Positions 47,533 to 61,127 are shown, numbered from the stretch's first letter. The stretch is 64,000 nucleotides of DNA from Mauremys mutica (GCF_020497125.1 NC_059072.1:301462781-301526780); one strand, 5' to 3'. Made by a program: numbers and translations. Notes: generated by a model not told the origin, from the sequence alone.

Positions 47533-49190
47533 ACTCTGCACTAATTGACTCCAGTGAGGGAAACTGAGGAAGAGAACCAACTCTCATACTGTTTGCCACA
47601 GCTTTCCCCAGACAACCTCTATCAGAAAACTAACAAAGCAGTGTTTCTTCAAATATTGTACAATTCTTGTGGACTACGAAAAATAACTTGTAAGGTGGTG
47701 TAACATCGTCATTTGGTGACATCTGACATTACAACATATATTCTAATTACAGATTATCTGGGGGTATGGCATTAGGAAGGAAGAACCAAAAGGGTAGTTT
47801 TAATTCTAAACAAATCTGCCTTTCAGCAGTTTGGCAGTTTTTTCTCTTTCATTTAAAATCTAATTATTTGTTTTAATTTATTAATATTACTAATAACATG
47901 ATACTCGTTTCTATCAATCTGATAAATCACTATGACCTGGCCAATAAAGTATTTCCCTTTCAAGTTTATTTGGTGGGAACACCTCGGCTTTCAGACCTGT
48001 AGCTCATTCAGCCCAGGATAGTTATTACTTCATAAACATTCAAATTATCAGTGCTGTTATGCTGTATTGATATTACGGTAGCACCCAAAGGCCACATCTG
48101 CATTCAAGAACTATTGTCTTAGGCACAACTAAAACTGCAGAATGACAAAGTCCCTGCTCCAGAAATCTAGAATTATTAGGTATAAATGTCATTGTAACTT
48201 AAAAAAAACTATATCATTGCTCAGTCATACCATCTTAGTGTCACACACACAAATTTCACACCTCTCCCCCTCTGAGCCCACTACCATGCAGCCCCATTGT
48301 GCTGCATGAACATACAGGTAGCTATGGTACTTTTGCCAAAGAACTTACAATAGGAGACATTATATTAAAATAATTATTACAACAATATTTGTAAGAAATA
48401 TAAATTTAACACGGTAAGATCTCAAATCTAAGAAATAGCACTATAATAATTAAATTACCTACATCACAGATTATAAATAGTAGAAAATACAAACATTCTG
48501 TATTAAAAAAAGAAGCAAATATGCTTCAAGTTATAAAGCTATTCTTCTATTAGCACAAATCAAAACCCAACTTTAACCTTTTAACTTTATTATTTAAGCA
48601 GAATTCAGGATATTGCACTTTGACTGTGTGAGGCAATCAAAGTACATGAGCAACTATTTGCCAAAGGCATATTCGTGTACAATTTTTACAATACAATACG
48701 ATTTTTGATCTATTATTCTTAAGCAACAGTGTTCAATTTCCTATAAAGGCAATGTAAATCAAAAACGAAACAGCAGGCAAAAGTGTAAATTATTAGATTA
48801 TGTTATTCTTATAAAAGTGCAGGGAATTCTATCAGAAAGACCAATATGAACAATGCATAATAGGTTCACTTTCCCTCACACACACAAAGAACATAATGAA
48901 AGATAAAAATGTATTGTATGCATTGTACACACTTATGAATAAATGTTCACAAAGATCTAATTACCAACATACATATAAGACCCCTATCACCGTGCTATCT
49001 GAGCATCTAGATATTGTTACCCTTTCTAAATGCAGTTATTGGACAAATCCTTCCATTCACAAATTTGATTTATTACTTATTTTAAAAAGAAAACTTTATC
49101 TACAACACTTGAAGGTTTTTCAGAGTATATTGCATTACTGTTCATTTAATTTATTGCATTCTTTTGAATTCAAGATAATGCATATTGTAC

Positions 49191-49396
49191 CTGTAAATGT
49201 TTTACTATGTTTACAACTTCTCTGGTTGAATAAGGATAGTTAATAATTCCTTGGTCAGCCAAGCTCCTCAGTTCTCCAAAAGCAGCCACCAGTTTCTGAA
49301 GGATTGGCTCAGGAACATCCGGTCCATACTGTCTAAGCATAGCCAGTTCCGACTGTGGTTTGGGATTATCAACTGCGTGGCAGCTAAAAATATCCC
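49191..49396 (-). CDS. VWA8: VWA8 exon 4 of window
   Basis: This 206-bp exon completes a glycine codon and encodes 68 residues, from DIFSCHAVDNPKP through LRQYGPDVPEPILQKLVAAF and GELRSLADQGIINYPYSTRE to VVNIVKHLQ. By position this is the small helical lid that follows an AAA+ core. STRE in a predicted helix resembles the sensor-2 region of MoxR-type ATPases, where an arginine contacts nucleotide (inference). Acceptor tttattttag, donor gtacaa. Confidence 0.97.
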
Positions 49397-51465
49397 CTAA
49401 AATAAAAAATATATATAGCATGCATTTAAGCCTTAATAAAAAGACAGTGTACTAATAATACTTAGATCTTAGTATCCAACTAGTATAGTTGAAAAACCCT
49501 GAAAGCCTTCAGAAAGTATTGAGGATCAACCCACTAAAAAATCAGGCCACTTGAAGTCATCTCATGCTGGTCACACAAAAACGAGGCATCCAAAAATCAC
49601 TAGTCACCTCTGAAAATACAAAATTCTTAAGTCACTCTTCCTTAATAAAGAGACTGAAGGCTGAATTAGAAATGCCTGAAGGCAAGGTTGGCCCAAAAAA
49701 AAAAAAAAGTTGGAACAGGAACCTCTGACCCATCACTATTGTTCCCTGGAAAGGAGAACTTCTTCATGAAGTCCTGCTCTAAGCACTCTGCAGATAAGCG
49801 CTGTCTCCACAAATGCTTATTTAGACCACAGGAGGTAGCTTTGCAAAATTTGTCCACTACCAGCTACTCTCAGTCAAGGAGGTGGAGCGGACAGTAAATT
49901 TCAGTACACAGATAATTTCTGAAGGCCTATGGAAACCAAACCTGATCCATTTGGCCATTGCATAACTGAACATCTGGAAGCCTTCCCTTGAACTCTTGAA
50001 GAGAAAGGGGGGAAAAAGGGATTTATTTCCCTGCTTCTAATCTAACTGCACCTTGAACATGCTTCTGAAGTCAAAGAGACAAGATGTTTTCCATTCCTGG
50101 TTCAGAACTGGGAAAATCAGAAGGGAAGTGTATCTTGCCTAGGTGAAAAGGGGGCAAAATGTTGGCAAAAACTAGGACACGTGTAAAGGACCAACTTGTT
50201 ACTATGAAGAACCAATACGCACAGTTGTGGGAAAGTATGGAGAGCTTTACCACTGTCTAGGCTAGGGAGATCAATAGCCAGAAACCAATTTCAAGAAGAA
50301 GCAGCGCAAATTGTCTGAATGAAGAAGTGTCACAGGGTGGCTGACCCCTGGAAATGAAGGAAGTTCAGCTTCCCTGTGCTAGAACAGATGCTCCCAAGCT
50401 GGACTAATTATGAGAGTGGGGCACCCCAGGGCTATAATGAGCCAGGCTCTCAGTATGCAAGGGGGCTTGCTCAGGAAGCAGGAGCAGGCACAGGCAGTGG
50501 GAATCCATTGGAGGGAAAAAGAGCCTCCAAGAAGAAACCCTTCGGAGGTGCTCTGTTAAGGGAGTACAGGAGAATCCTGCCATAGGCCTTGAAGCAGGAG
50601 AGACTGAAAGACAAAGGGGAATGTCCCCAGGAAGTTGTAGCCCATGGTGTGCTCAAGAACTGTTTTGTTCTTTTTGCTTATATTTGGAAAATAAAAATGT
50701 CAATTCTTCGTGGGCTGGGGACAGGATACAGTCTTACAGGATGCTTGAACAGACGATCACAAAACCTGAGGAGGAGGATCACTTTTATAACTCACTCAAG
50801 GCATCAGGGAGCTAAATGAATAGTGGAGAAAGATCAGTTCTTTCAGGAGTGCTCTGATGCAAACCTAAGAGGTTTAGGGCATAGGGGCATTACTGGGCCC
50901 TGCTGAAGATGATCTTGACATGAAAGCAGAGGGGTTTTGACTCCTGGAAATAGCATTAAAAGGTAGAACTAAGCTTTGGCTAGTCCGGGGCAATTATGAC
51001 TAAAACCAGTTTTCTTTAGGAGTCTCCAGGTGAGCAGGAGGAGAGGAAATATTTAACCATGGGAGAGTTCTATGGATTAGTAAAGACATTCTGGACCAGC
51101 GTTGCTGGCTGAATTTCACTGAGAACAGGTCTACAACACAGACACCCCATTAGGACTGCAAAACATTTGTGCTTGAGGACCACTTTCCCGGAAGGGCCTT
51201 GGATTACCCTTGCCCACAGGACCTAGGTGGAACTTACTTTCTTGCTGAACAGATGTCCATCCCAAACAGGGTCACGTCTGAGGCAATGAGCATCCTGCCT
51301 TGGACCCGGAAGTAACAGATTTAGGGATCCTCTCCCCATCCCAACAACCCCACTCTTCCTCTCACCATGAGATCAAGTAAAAGAAAGAAAGCTAATGTTC
51401 TCCCACATACAATACCATTAAATATACCTGATTTACAGTGCTCCCATTTAATACTAATCACTTAC
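49397..51465 (-). other. VWA8 intron between exons 3 and 4
   Basis: 2,069 bp. It contains a possible degenerate dispersed repeat around 50328-50700. Other parts, including 49400-50320 and 50700-51465, show no recognisable element. Confidence 0.85.
50328..50700 (+). repeat. Possible degenerate dispersed repeat, LTR-like wording
   Basis: Wording such as gtgtcacagggtggctgacc, ataatgagccaggctctcag and gtgggaatccattggaggga resembles, from memory, a repeat family seen in turtles. No matching second copy is in the window and no coding region accompanies it, so the class is uncertain. Confidence 0.4.
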
Positions 51466-51585
51466 CTAGTGTGCCGAAAAAATCATTACCCAAAAAGGGA
51501 AATCCGGGTCTATTTGCTAGAACTACCATTCTAAAATCAGGATGAATTACTATTACATTTTCTCTCCCATCTACATTAGCAGGAT
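51466..51585 (-). CDS. VWA8: VWA8 exon 3 of window (sensor 1)
   Basis: This 120-bp exon completes an Asn codon with exon 2 and encodes PANVDGRENVIVIHPDFRMV, then VLANRPGFPFLGNDFFGTL. The strand ending in VLAN with an exposed asparagine (about 51512-51514) is the expected sensor 1 position of MoxR/midasin-like AAA+ modules, and PGFPFLGNDFF is highly conserved in the family. Acceptor ttttccag, donor gtaag. The phase into exon 4 is +1 and is satisfied. Confidence 0.96.
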
Positions 51586-53075
51586 CTGGAAAACAGATTG
51601 TTAAAAAAATGTTTTAGTTTTGCCAGTTATGAACCAAACAATAGAAATCTGTACATCTTCAAAAAAACACCGAAATCTTTCTCAGCATGTTGCTCCACCA
51701 TGAGAGCTCTAGGCACTTGGCTATAATTATTTTGTTTCATAAACCTAGAGGAATAATCATTCCAAGCTCAACGATGCATTGAATATCTCAGGACCAGAAC
51801 AACTTGTGCCTTCAGTAAAACTTGATAAGGTTGATAGCACAAGATATATCCATGAGAAACCCCTTGTGGAGATTTCTACACAATGCCCAGTGTGAGGCAG
51901 GGAGAAGAGATCTGGGGCTTGCCCTCCTACAGAAAACCCTGTCCACAAACCTGAAGACCCATGGGAATCTGTAAGAAGGCAGAGCCACGTGTGCAGAGAA
52001 TGTGCAAACTGGTTCTCCCACCTGCTCCCTGGAAGCATATCTTCATTGGTACCCCAGGGAAACCTCTCACGATTACACAACCAGGATATTAATTTAAACA
52101 ACTAGACATTATTTCTTTTAAATAACACCCTAGAGATTTGTGGTCACCCAGCATAATTCTAGTACAGCTCTACCTCGATATAACATAACCCGATATAACA
52201 CAAATTTGGATATAACGCGGTAAAGCGGTGCTCGGGGGGAGAAGGGGCGGGGCTGCGGACTCCGGTGGATCAAAGCAAGTTCAATATAATGCGGTTTCAC
52301 CTATAACGCGGTAAGATTTTTTGGCTCCCGAGGACAGCGTTATATTGAGGTAGAGGTGTATTATATCACTTGAATACTGAATAATTGCTCCTAATCTGTT
52401 AAAAGAAAAACACCACCTCTATTTTCATCACACATATAGCACTGTATTGACTAACAGTGAAGATGCACTTCAAATACAGCTCCGCTCTGAAAAGTAACTG
52501 TAAAAATTCCAATGTGTTTCAGTTTTTTCCTCCAATGATTTTCACTTGATGAAATTCTAATGATGACATTTTCTCAGCTTACAAGTAAAACAGCAACAAC
52601 AAAAAACACACAAAGATTTTTGCTAACTGCCAGCCCTGAAAAAATTCAACCTGGGATCCAAAACCTAAGATATGGATCTGGCAGGCCAAAATACGTTCTG
52701 AGCAATAGGACTGCACAGATGTAACCAAGAGCACAATTTGGTCAAATGCATCCTTATTACTGGAAGTGATGAAGACAGAGCTCAACTTGATTTTTGAATC
52801 CCCAGCCGACAGGGTTGCCAATTAGTAAAACCCCCTTTTTCCCGTGTAAAATGACAACTTTTCAATGACAATAACAACTGAAACGCTAATGTGGTGTCTC
52901 ACGGGCATGTTTACGGAGCCTCTCTGCAGACTCTAATTAAAACTCTAATAGCTAATGTTTGCACAGCAAACATTTTTTCGACCACTAGACTCTTTTGTAG
53001 TTATGGCTTAACAAATGCAATTGCTGGAATATGGCAACATACTATGTTTTACCGTAGACTATAAAAGCAACTTAC
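51586..53075 (-). other. VWA8 intron between exons 2 and 3
   Basis: 1,490 bp. It contains one short Tigger-like MITE (52165-52358). The remainder is AT-rich unique-looking sequence without a recognised gene. Confidence 0.85.
52165..52358. mobile_element. Tigger/mariner-like MITE, TA duplication
   Basis: 194 bp with ends cagctctacctcgatataac / inverse of gttatattgaggtagaggtg, flanked by TA (52163-52164, 52359-52360). Repeated 'gatataac' and 'gcggtaa' words inside. Non-coding. Confidence 0.85.
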
Positions 53076-53211
53076 TGGCAACAAGGCGCCTTCCATCCGA
53101 CAGAACCATTTCTCCACTTTCCACAAGAGTTTTTAAAATACAGGTAACATTTGTAGGTGCTTTGTCTGCCTCATCGATAACCAGAATATGCCCCAACTTA
53201 ACTGATTTCAC
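53076..53211 (-). CDS. VWA8: VWA8 exon 2 of window (Walker B)
   Basis: This 136-bp exon encodes 45 residues plus one base. It contains HILVIDEADKAP, a Walker B strand with the acidic pair D-E at 53170-53175, followed by the conserved NVTCILKTLVESGE helix and SDGRRLVA. In AAA+ ATPases the Walker B aspartate coordinates magnesium and the glutamate activates water for ATP hydrolysis. Both residues are present, so this module looks catalytically competent at this point. Acceptor cttctag, donor gtaag. Confidence 0.97.
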
Positions 53212-54445
53212 CTAGAAGACAGAAGAAATCAACTGTATATATATACATACATACACACACACACACACACAGCAACACTGATTTCTCAGTTTCTTGTAGT
53301 AACATTTTGCATGATTTTCAAGAGCTGAACTCACAGCAATTCTCACTAACTTCCAGTGTTCTTCCAACAGAAAGTCAATGGAAACTGTTGAGTGTTCAGC
53401 ATTTTGAAAAATCAAACTACTGATCTTGGTGTCTGAATATGGACTTGGAAGTCTAACTACAGGCTCCCATGTAAAAAAAATTTTTAACATATATATTATT
53501 GAAGACTACCTCTGAAGTCTACCTAGCTAATGGAGTGGATGTGTGGGCAAATGGTGCTGGGAGAAAAGGCCTTGTCAATCATACCAGAACCCGAATTCAG
53601 TGAATGGCATGACGTGCAGAAACAGATTCTCTTGCATATGCGCACAACATGTGCCTGTGTATGAACGGTGGTTGCCCGTGCACACATGGAAAAGGCTTTG
53701 CCAACATGCAATGCATTGGCGTGTATAGAGGAAGGGCAGCAGGTGATACTGAAATGAAGAGGGAATGCCAGAAGAGGATGAAGAGATGCCACTGCTCTGG
53801 GGTGAGGGTGAGGTGAAGCTGCTGTGACAGACAAGAGTGGTTCTGTTAAAGCAGAACCAGGCGGAAGGGGGTGCTGCAGCTGGGAGGGAGATGAGGAGGT
53901 TGGGCAGGACCAGATTCTGCTGATTGGAGGTGAGGTCTGACGCAAACTGTAGCTAACGTAAGCAGTCCTGATTGCTTGGGAAGATGGAGCAGAAGGCAGT
54001 AAAGGGTTTAGGGAGTGGGGCACAAGTGTCAGGAGGCTGAGCCACTGGGTATATAGGATGTGTGTTTAGAAACTGGAAGGGAAACATGGGGAAATTTCAG
54101 TGCATCAAGTAATTCCAAAGTGAAATAAATAAATATGCTCCTTCTGCATGTCAGATACACCAAGACCCCAGAATACTACACTGATTGGCTTGTGGCACAC
54201 AAAATGTACGTGAAATAAACAATAAGAAGTTGCCCAATACTGCCAATAATGTCTTGCCATATTTGATTCTGTTGCTGAATTATAACATTCTCATGAAAGT
54301 TACAGTACCCAGAACACAGGGATAAGAATGTTCTAACTTAGCCCAGAATTCCTTGGCCTTTTTGGAGCCTCCAATAAATATTTTTAACATCGTTTTATAA
54401 AAGAAAAGAGATTTTCAAATCTACAAACATAATTTAAATACTGAC
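53212..54445 (-). other. VWA8 intron between exons 1 and 2
   Basis: 1,234 bp. It contains a short TA/CA run at 53235-53271. The segment 53520-54030 is relatively GC-rich with a chance ORF on each strand; I recognise neither. Nothing else is seen. Confidence 0.85.
53235..53271. repeat. TA/CA simple repeat
   Basis: A mixed TATATA then ACACAC run. Confidence 0.85.
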
Positions 54446-54521
54446 CAGTGGTGAGTCTTCATATGTAATACGACCATCTGTAACGGAAGGCTGCAGAGTA
54501 AGGCTCTGTACAGTGGTATCC
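54446..54521 (-). CDS. VWA8: VWA8 exon 1 of window
   Basis: This 76-bp exon supplies the last base of an arginine codon and then 25 codons, DTTVQSLTLQPSVTDGRITY followed by EDSPL. It ends on a codon boundary. The acceptor reads aatctcag and the donor gtcag. In VWA8 this stretch directly follows the second P-loop exon and leads into the Walker B strand. That P-loop exon was not found in the 9.4 kb upstream, so it should lie beyond 64000. The sequence matches remembered vertebrate VWA8 closely. Confidence 0.95.
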
Positions 54522-56109
54522 CTGAGATTAAAAAAAAATGCAATTGGAAACAAAATAAAACTGACTAGGAACTAAAAGGAAAAAAAATAAAACTGAAAGC
54601 CCTATTTGGGAGCAATACTGCAGAATTTTCTCTCCTGTAACAGGAAAAGCAATGATAAATGAAAAGCCCACAAACCATTATGCACCAGAGTACAGAAACT
54701 CATTGAACCAATGTACAGGGTTGAGTAACATAGTGATGTCATGTGCAAAGTGTAATTTTATTTTTTAATTTCATGAGGTACCAAAGTGATAGGTGCCTGG
54801 GCGCCCCAGAGAGCCTGACTTTTCCACTCCACTTTTTAAGACCCATAAGAAGAAGTGTACTGAGGATGATTAGAGAGACCATTGCCATGATCCCTAATTG
54901 GTCAGAGAAGTTACTGTTTAGCAATCTCTCTTCCTCACTCAAGGTTTTCATAGCAATTCCTTGCTCCTTTGAACCTGAGAAGTGAGAAATCTAAACACTG
55001 AACCCCGCCTCTCCCATATGGAAGTGGAACGTGCTATCACTAGTTCTGGGTAAAGCATGCATGTTTTAAACTATAATTTTCATGAAAAATATTTCTAAAT
55101 GTTAAAGAAATCCCCTCAGATAAAGCAAACTGCTTAGCAGTGTCAAAGTGAAGTCCAGTTAATATTTTAATTGTCCTGCTCCATACCACTATCTCCAAGA
55201 GGAAGTGAGATTAGAAAAAAAATAGTTCTGACCAGAAAACAGTTCATTTTTCAGTTTTTACTATCTGAAATGCACCAGATGGAATAACTATTTACTAGCA
55301 GTTGATACATCATCGTATCATAAAGTGTAAAAGTTAGTTGTTGTTTTTTGCTTTTTAACGGCACGATGTTCCTTTCTTTCCAAAATAATATGCATTTAGG
55401 GAGGTTTTTTTTAAAAACAGCCTGATGAAAATGTAGGGAGAGTATACTCTTTAATTTCAGTTAGTACAATCGACTTCAATTAAAACTAAATGTGTAGCAA
55501 ATGAAGAACAGGTTGTAGTTCAGGAAGGTGAAACACAATATCTCTTTATCTGATTAAACCACAAACCTTATTACGAGATTTGATTTAACAAAAATCACGC
55601 TCACCTTCATAGCCATCTACTGAAGCAGAATTGTTTGCTTAACCTAAGGTTATTCATCAGTCAAAACTTTGACCTTAGATTTATCTTCAGATTTTGTAAC
55701 ACATTTGTAAAAACCAGCAAGAACTCAGGCTTCATAGACACAGGAAATCAAATATAGCATTGTTTGTAGTAAACTGTAAAATGGAAAGCATCCAATTTTA
55801 GCTGAAATCTGGATTTAGTTAACATCCATATCTCTTTTATTTGCTGTCAGTAGCATTTCTATCCCCAACAACTGCTGCCTTATTTAACAAAGGTCATAAC
55901 TGATCTGCCCTAAGGTCTCTGCTAAAAACAAAACAAAAAACCCCAAGCAAGACCATAATAAAAACACAGACTGCTAATTAAATCTTTGCAGCGGGGTGTT
56001 TTTTACAGATAAATGTAACATGAAACATCACTTTCCTACTATCTTAATCCATTTCTGTCTTGCACAGAGAAATCAATACTAGATGCAGCAACAACTTCAA
56101 AGAATAAAA

Positions 56110-56679
56110 GGTTTCCATAATATTGCAACTTTGCAACTTCCTAACCATCAGAGTGGTTAAGCACTGGAATAAATTGCCTAGGGAGGTTGTGGAATCTCCA
56201 TCATTGGGGATTTTTAAGAGCAGGTTGGACAACATCTGTCAGGGATGGTCTAGATCAGGGGTCGGCAAACTGGCATGCGGTTCGCCAGGGTAAGCACCCT
56301 GGTGAGCCGGGCCAGTTTGTTTACCTGACACGTCGGCAGGTTCAGCCGATCACGGCTCCCACTGGCTGCGGTTCGCTGTCCCAGGCCAATGGGGGCTGCG
56401 GGAAGCGGTGCGGGCCGAGGGATGTGCTGGCCGTGGCTTCCCGCCACCCCCATTGGCTTGGGACGGCGAACCGCGGCCAGTGGGAGCCGTGATCGGCTGA
56501 ACCTGCTGACGCATCAGGTAAACAAACTGGCCCGGCCCGCCAGGGTGCTTACCCTGGCGAGCCGCATCCAGAGGTTGCTGACCCCTGGTCTAGATACTAC
56601 TTAGTTCTGCCTTGAGTGTAGGGGGCTGGACTAGATGACCTCTTGAGGTCCCTTCCAGTTCTATGATTCTATGATTCTA
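56110..56679 (+). mobile_element. CR1 LINE 3' end with nested MITE
   Basis: Sense CR1 tail of the bird-like type: cagagtggttaagcactgga, ttgcctagggaggttgtgga, tttttaagagcaggttggac, then (after the MITE) ggactagatgacctcttgag, ttccagttctatgattctat ending in ATTCTATG octamers (56668-56679). These terminal octamers are the CR1 3' signature. Confidence 0.9.
56256..56587. mobile_element. hAT-type MITE nested in CR1
   Basis: A 332-bp copy of the 6305-6638 family. Exact duplication gtctagat (56248-56255, 56588-56595). GC-rich, near-palindromic interior. Confidence 0.9.
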
Positions 56680-57249
56680 AAATAATTATAGAATTGTTCC
56701 TACTGGCATGCAGGAGTTATAGCATGTACATAACATATTCCAATATCTCCTGATAAAAAAAGTAAATCTGAAGATAGATAGTTTGCATGGCATTAGAAAG
56801 TATCCAGGATAGCCACAAAGCAATTTCCAAATCTCTTCTCAATTCCCTGGCTATTATCCATTCCTTCCCTTTTCACAATATTTTCAAAAAGTATTTGGGG
56901 GACTTGCAGTTAATCAGGAAAGCAAAATGTCTGGCATAGCCCAGAATTAATTCTAGTGATTTCCCTCCTGTCCTGCAGATCAGTATAACCAAATCCAGTA
57001 TGCCAAAATCCAATATTTTCTTAGCATACCAGGTGCAGTAGATATTAACAACCTGTCAGTCTGCTGGCATTAGTCTTTCCTTTCATAAACATAAAATATG
57101 CAGTTAGGCTTCAATAATTTCCACTTTTCCTCAATAAATTTAATGTGGATTACATGACAGAAAACATACAAAACTGACTCAAGTCTTTCAGTACAAGATG
57201 GAGATTTTCTGAACTACATTAAAGTAGAGACATACACATTAAGTGACTA

Positions 57250-57577
57250 CAGTCAAACCTTAGTTACAAACACCAGAGTTACAAACTGACCAGTCCACCA
57301 CACACCTCATTTGGAACCAGAAATACACAATCAGGCAGCAGCAGAGACCAAAAAAAAACAAAACAAAAAACCAACAACAAAAAGTACAGTGCTGTGTTAA
57401 ATATAAACTACTAAAAAAATAAAGGGAAAGCAGCATTTTTCTTCTGCATAGTAAAGTTTCAAAGCTGTATTAAGTCAGTGTTCAGTTGTAAACTTTTGAA
57501 AGAAAAATTATAATGTTTAGTTCAGAGTTATGAACGACCTCCATTCCCAAGGTGTTCATAACTCTGAGGTTCTACTG
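57250..57577. mobile_element. Tigger-like MITE, TA duplication
   Basis: Ends cagtcaaaccttagttacaa / inverse of ataactctgaggttctactg, flanked by TA (57248-57249, 57578-57579). The interior has an A-rich run (57349-57375). The termini fit TcMar-Tigger type elements. Confidence 0.8.
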
Positions 57578-60500
57578 TACGCTATATTTGAGACTTCTCA
57601 ACATTGCTGACTAGATTTTTTTAAAGCTAAAACTATGAATAACTGGCATTTCTGTCACCAAGTTGCAGAATTTCACTCCCCACATCAAATGACCTAAACT
57701 CTCAGTTTCCCTAGTTGATGTTTACTAATTAGTATCTCTCAACATTAGCCAGGCTCTCACAGAGACATGAGCAATAGAGCGTTGCAGCCTCATCACACTC
57801 CGCACAGAAGCAAGGAACTGGGAACATAGGAGCAGGTGAGAAAAATGGTCTAATAAATTGTCATTCTGTTTAACTGAGACAATCAGTTCTGTCCTATTAA
57901 AAGCAGAAACCAAAATGATGTAGTGTCATTTCCTACTGGCTTATTTTTGCCTCTACAAAAAGAAAAACCCATCAGCTCTTCTCAACCATGATGCTGCTGG
58001 GTTCATGACAGTGTCGCCAAAACTCTTGTTGACATTTTTTTCCTGACACCATCCCACGATTATACTTGTTTTGCCTAGGCAGGTTTTCCTTCTGGTAGCT
58101 AAGCATTGCTGCTGGTGCTTTGTTTAGCCCAGATTGATTTTTTTCTGGAGTTTACACATTCGTTCAACACTAACTTGTGTCAATTAGTTTACAATCCTGA
58201 TTTTGATTCCTAGTATCCAGTGGAGTAGCTGTGAGACCTCAGAAAATCCCACTAGCAGAAGCACTTACTGAACAGATTGTTTGATCAACTACTGGTGGTA
58301 GAAGAGAAGAGAAGAGCTAATCCCTCTGCTGACTCTGACCATTTTCTTTAAAACTATGTAAGTCTTACAAAAATAATCTATTCTGGAAAAAAGAGATTCT
58401 TGCTAGGATATATTTAATTACCTTAATTAATGCAATTACCATGCCCATTCAATCCTGCTGGCAATTTAAGCACTGAGACTAACCAGGGCGCCAATTAGTG
58501 CTAAATGCAATGTTGCCTTTTTTAAATGCAGTCACTTCCTCACTAAGGGACTGGTTCAAAATCACTACTTATCTCAAACAGGCCACCAAAGGACGGGAAC
58601 AAAATGACTATCTATTTCACACAGGTCACCAACCATATTGGTCAATATTACCAAACTGGATCATAATTCAAATCAGTCAACTAGAGAATGAAAGTCTCCA
58701 TATCCCATTTCCAATTTCCCCAAGATATTAAGTCCTCTAAGCAACTTATTTGAAAATAAGTGGAAAATTTGTTACTTTCTGGGTCTAACTTCTTCTGCCA
58801 GTGCAAGACTACTGGGTTGATCCTCTCTTACTGCAAATACCGGAGGCAGTACAGATTTGTTCATCAGGTCTGTGGCTTGGCCACATTCCATCCACCCTCG
58901 CTCCAGATGAATATTTCTAAAGCTGTTTGGAAATGCTAAATCCTTATTAATAGATGAATAAGGAATTACTATTTAATATTAAACTATAGGAATGGAACCT
59001 GAAGGAGCCACGTAAAAGACTTAACTTGAGCGGGCAAGGCTATGGGGAGAGATCAGTCCCCGATGGGATATCACTGAGTAACAAATTTTCCATTCTGGAT
59101 CCTGACCTCTTCCCCATTCTGAGACATATGGGATGTAAGGAAAAAATAGTTGAGGAGGAGGGAGAGAGAGAAGTAGGACAAAAGAATAATGTTCTCTTCC
59201 CTAGAATTGGTATTATGAGTGTATTCTGAGCACCTTCTTGCTGAATGATGTTTCCACAGAGGAATGAATGTCAAACTAGTAATGCTTTATAGAAGCATTG
59301 ATGGTGTCCAGGTGACAGCTTTAGATTTCTTCTGTAGTGGCTGACGTATTTTCCACCTAGGACATTACCAGGGAAGTGTTTGAACAAGCTCTGATCCCTT
59401 TTATAATTGGCCTACATTCAGCTAACAGAAAAATAAGCATATGACACTGTTTAACTGAGATGGGAGAGTGAGAGGTCGAGGGTATGTTGTAAGGAATCCA
59501 GAACAAACATCTGGTTTCATTAGGGTTAATCTTTTATCTTGAAAACAGGAGAATTTTGTCCAAATCCTTGTGTAGGCTGAGAGGGTGGAATGTTAGGAGA
59601 ATCTCTTTGGGAAATTATCCCATATCATTTAGGATCTACTGCTCAACCGTCAAATTATTAGGCTCAGGTAGACTAAGTTATACAGGAACAGGCCATGTGA
59701 TTCAAAATCCAGCCAGCTAGGAAGATGAAAGGGAGGCCTCTCAGATAGTTGCCTCCTCTCCAGCTGGAGGTGATGAAAATCACATTTTCTAGTAGTGAAA
59801 GAGGAGAAAGCAGAGGACCTGATTCGGCCATTTATTGAGGCAGAATGTATGTTCCTTCCAGTGAACTTTGGTCTGCTTTCATGATTAATAACAGTCTCAT
59901 CGTATTTCAGCTGAACACAAATAAGTCATTCTGGGATGACCGAGGTTGGAGAAATATTTATTAGTTCAGGGACTGTTTTGAGTTGTCTAATTGCTGAGGG
60001 CTAAGCTACTCCATTCTTGTATTTAGTGTCCCCCGATTGCTGTCTTCTCTGTGAAGTTGATGCTCTGGAGCCTGTGAGACCTTAACCCCGTTCTCTGTGT
60101 ACACTTATAATTATATCCGTAAGATTCCTCAGCCAAGCTATTATCACTATTTCAGCAACACATTTTACTTTGGCATCAGCAGAACTACTTGTGCTATAAA
60201 AGGTACAACTCAGCATGAGGAAGGTGGCAGAACCAAGCCCATAGAAACTATATGTCAAATTAACCTTTCCAATCAATGTGCCATCTTCAAATGGGGAAAT
60301 TATATATCCCCTCCCTGCCAATTTTTTATTAAATTATAATGAAATCATCTCACTCTAATTGCTAACTCCTCAATGAGGGAGATGTCCTCCTACAACTCAT
60401 ATATTGTGTGTAAGAACAGCTGGAAATACTAAGATCAACTTGAGAGGAAAGTGAAAATCTCTGCCTTTCTATCCTAATTGTATTTCTCCATGACTGCCAA

Positions 60501-61127
60501 ACAGCAGCAAATTCAAGCCGAATTCAGCTTCTAACAAGGTAAATAAGCTATCTAGCAGCTGGAATCTGCCAATTTCAGTGCCAGTCAGACAGTTTATGAA
60601 AGGCTACTGATGGGAATCGAAAACACAAGCTTGGACGAATGCTTGCAAGTCTTACACTGCAACATTATAATGACTGAAAACATACACAAAAATGGAACTA
60701 ACAGTTACATGATAGTCACTCCTTCAATGCTCTTTAATGAAGAGGAATTTATATCACAAAGGTACTATTGTTAATGTTTATTTCCCATCTCATAAACTGT
60801 TCAAAGAATAAAGCACAGTTTTAGGCTATTTTGTTCAGTGATGTATGAACAAATATAAATAGTTTAGACATGCATTTCTACTACTCAAATTCATAACAAA
60901 GAACAGATATTTATTCTTTATATGTCTGCATAGATTACAGCAACAATGACACTTTCAACTGGTACATCAAGTATAATATTGTCACTTAACATTTCTTCCT
61001 CACTTTGGCATAATTGTCTATAAATGTATATAACTGAACCCCAAACCTAAAACTCTATAAGAGAACAATTTAAGAAATTCTCAGGGACATTAGTACAAAA
61101 ATGTTGTTTCTGTGATTACCTGTAAAA

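Larger units (their letters stand above)
40938..49190 (-). other. VWA8 intron between exons 4 and 5
   Basis: 8,253 bp. Contents: an imperfect-palindrome repeat (41461-41560), a tandem duplication with MITEs (42270-43602), a G-rich hAT-like element (45693-46503) and a fold-back SINE (47026-47532). The stretches 43603-45680 and 47540-49190 are AT-rich (poly-A/T and TATA-like runs) and hold nothing I recognise. Confidence 0.85.

Noticed and set aside
53523..54023. 166-codon minus-strand open frame in intron 1
   Set aside because: Ser/Pro/His-rich low-complexity translation with no known domain, in intronic sequence.
55605..55619. 15-bp microexon candidate on the minus strand, between ctgcttcag and gtgagc
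   Set aside because: Good-looking splice sites but no matching VWA8 peptide, and one frame opens with TAG. Likely chance.
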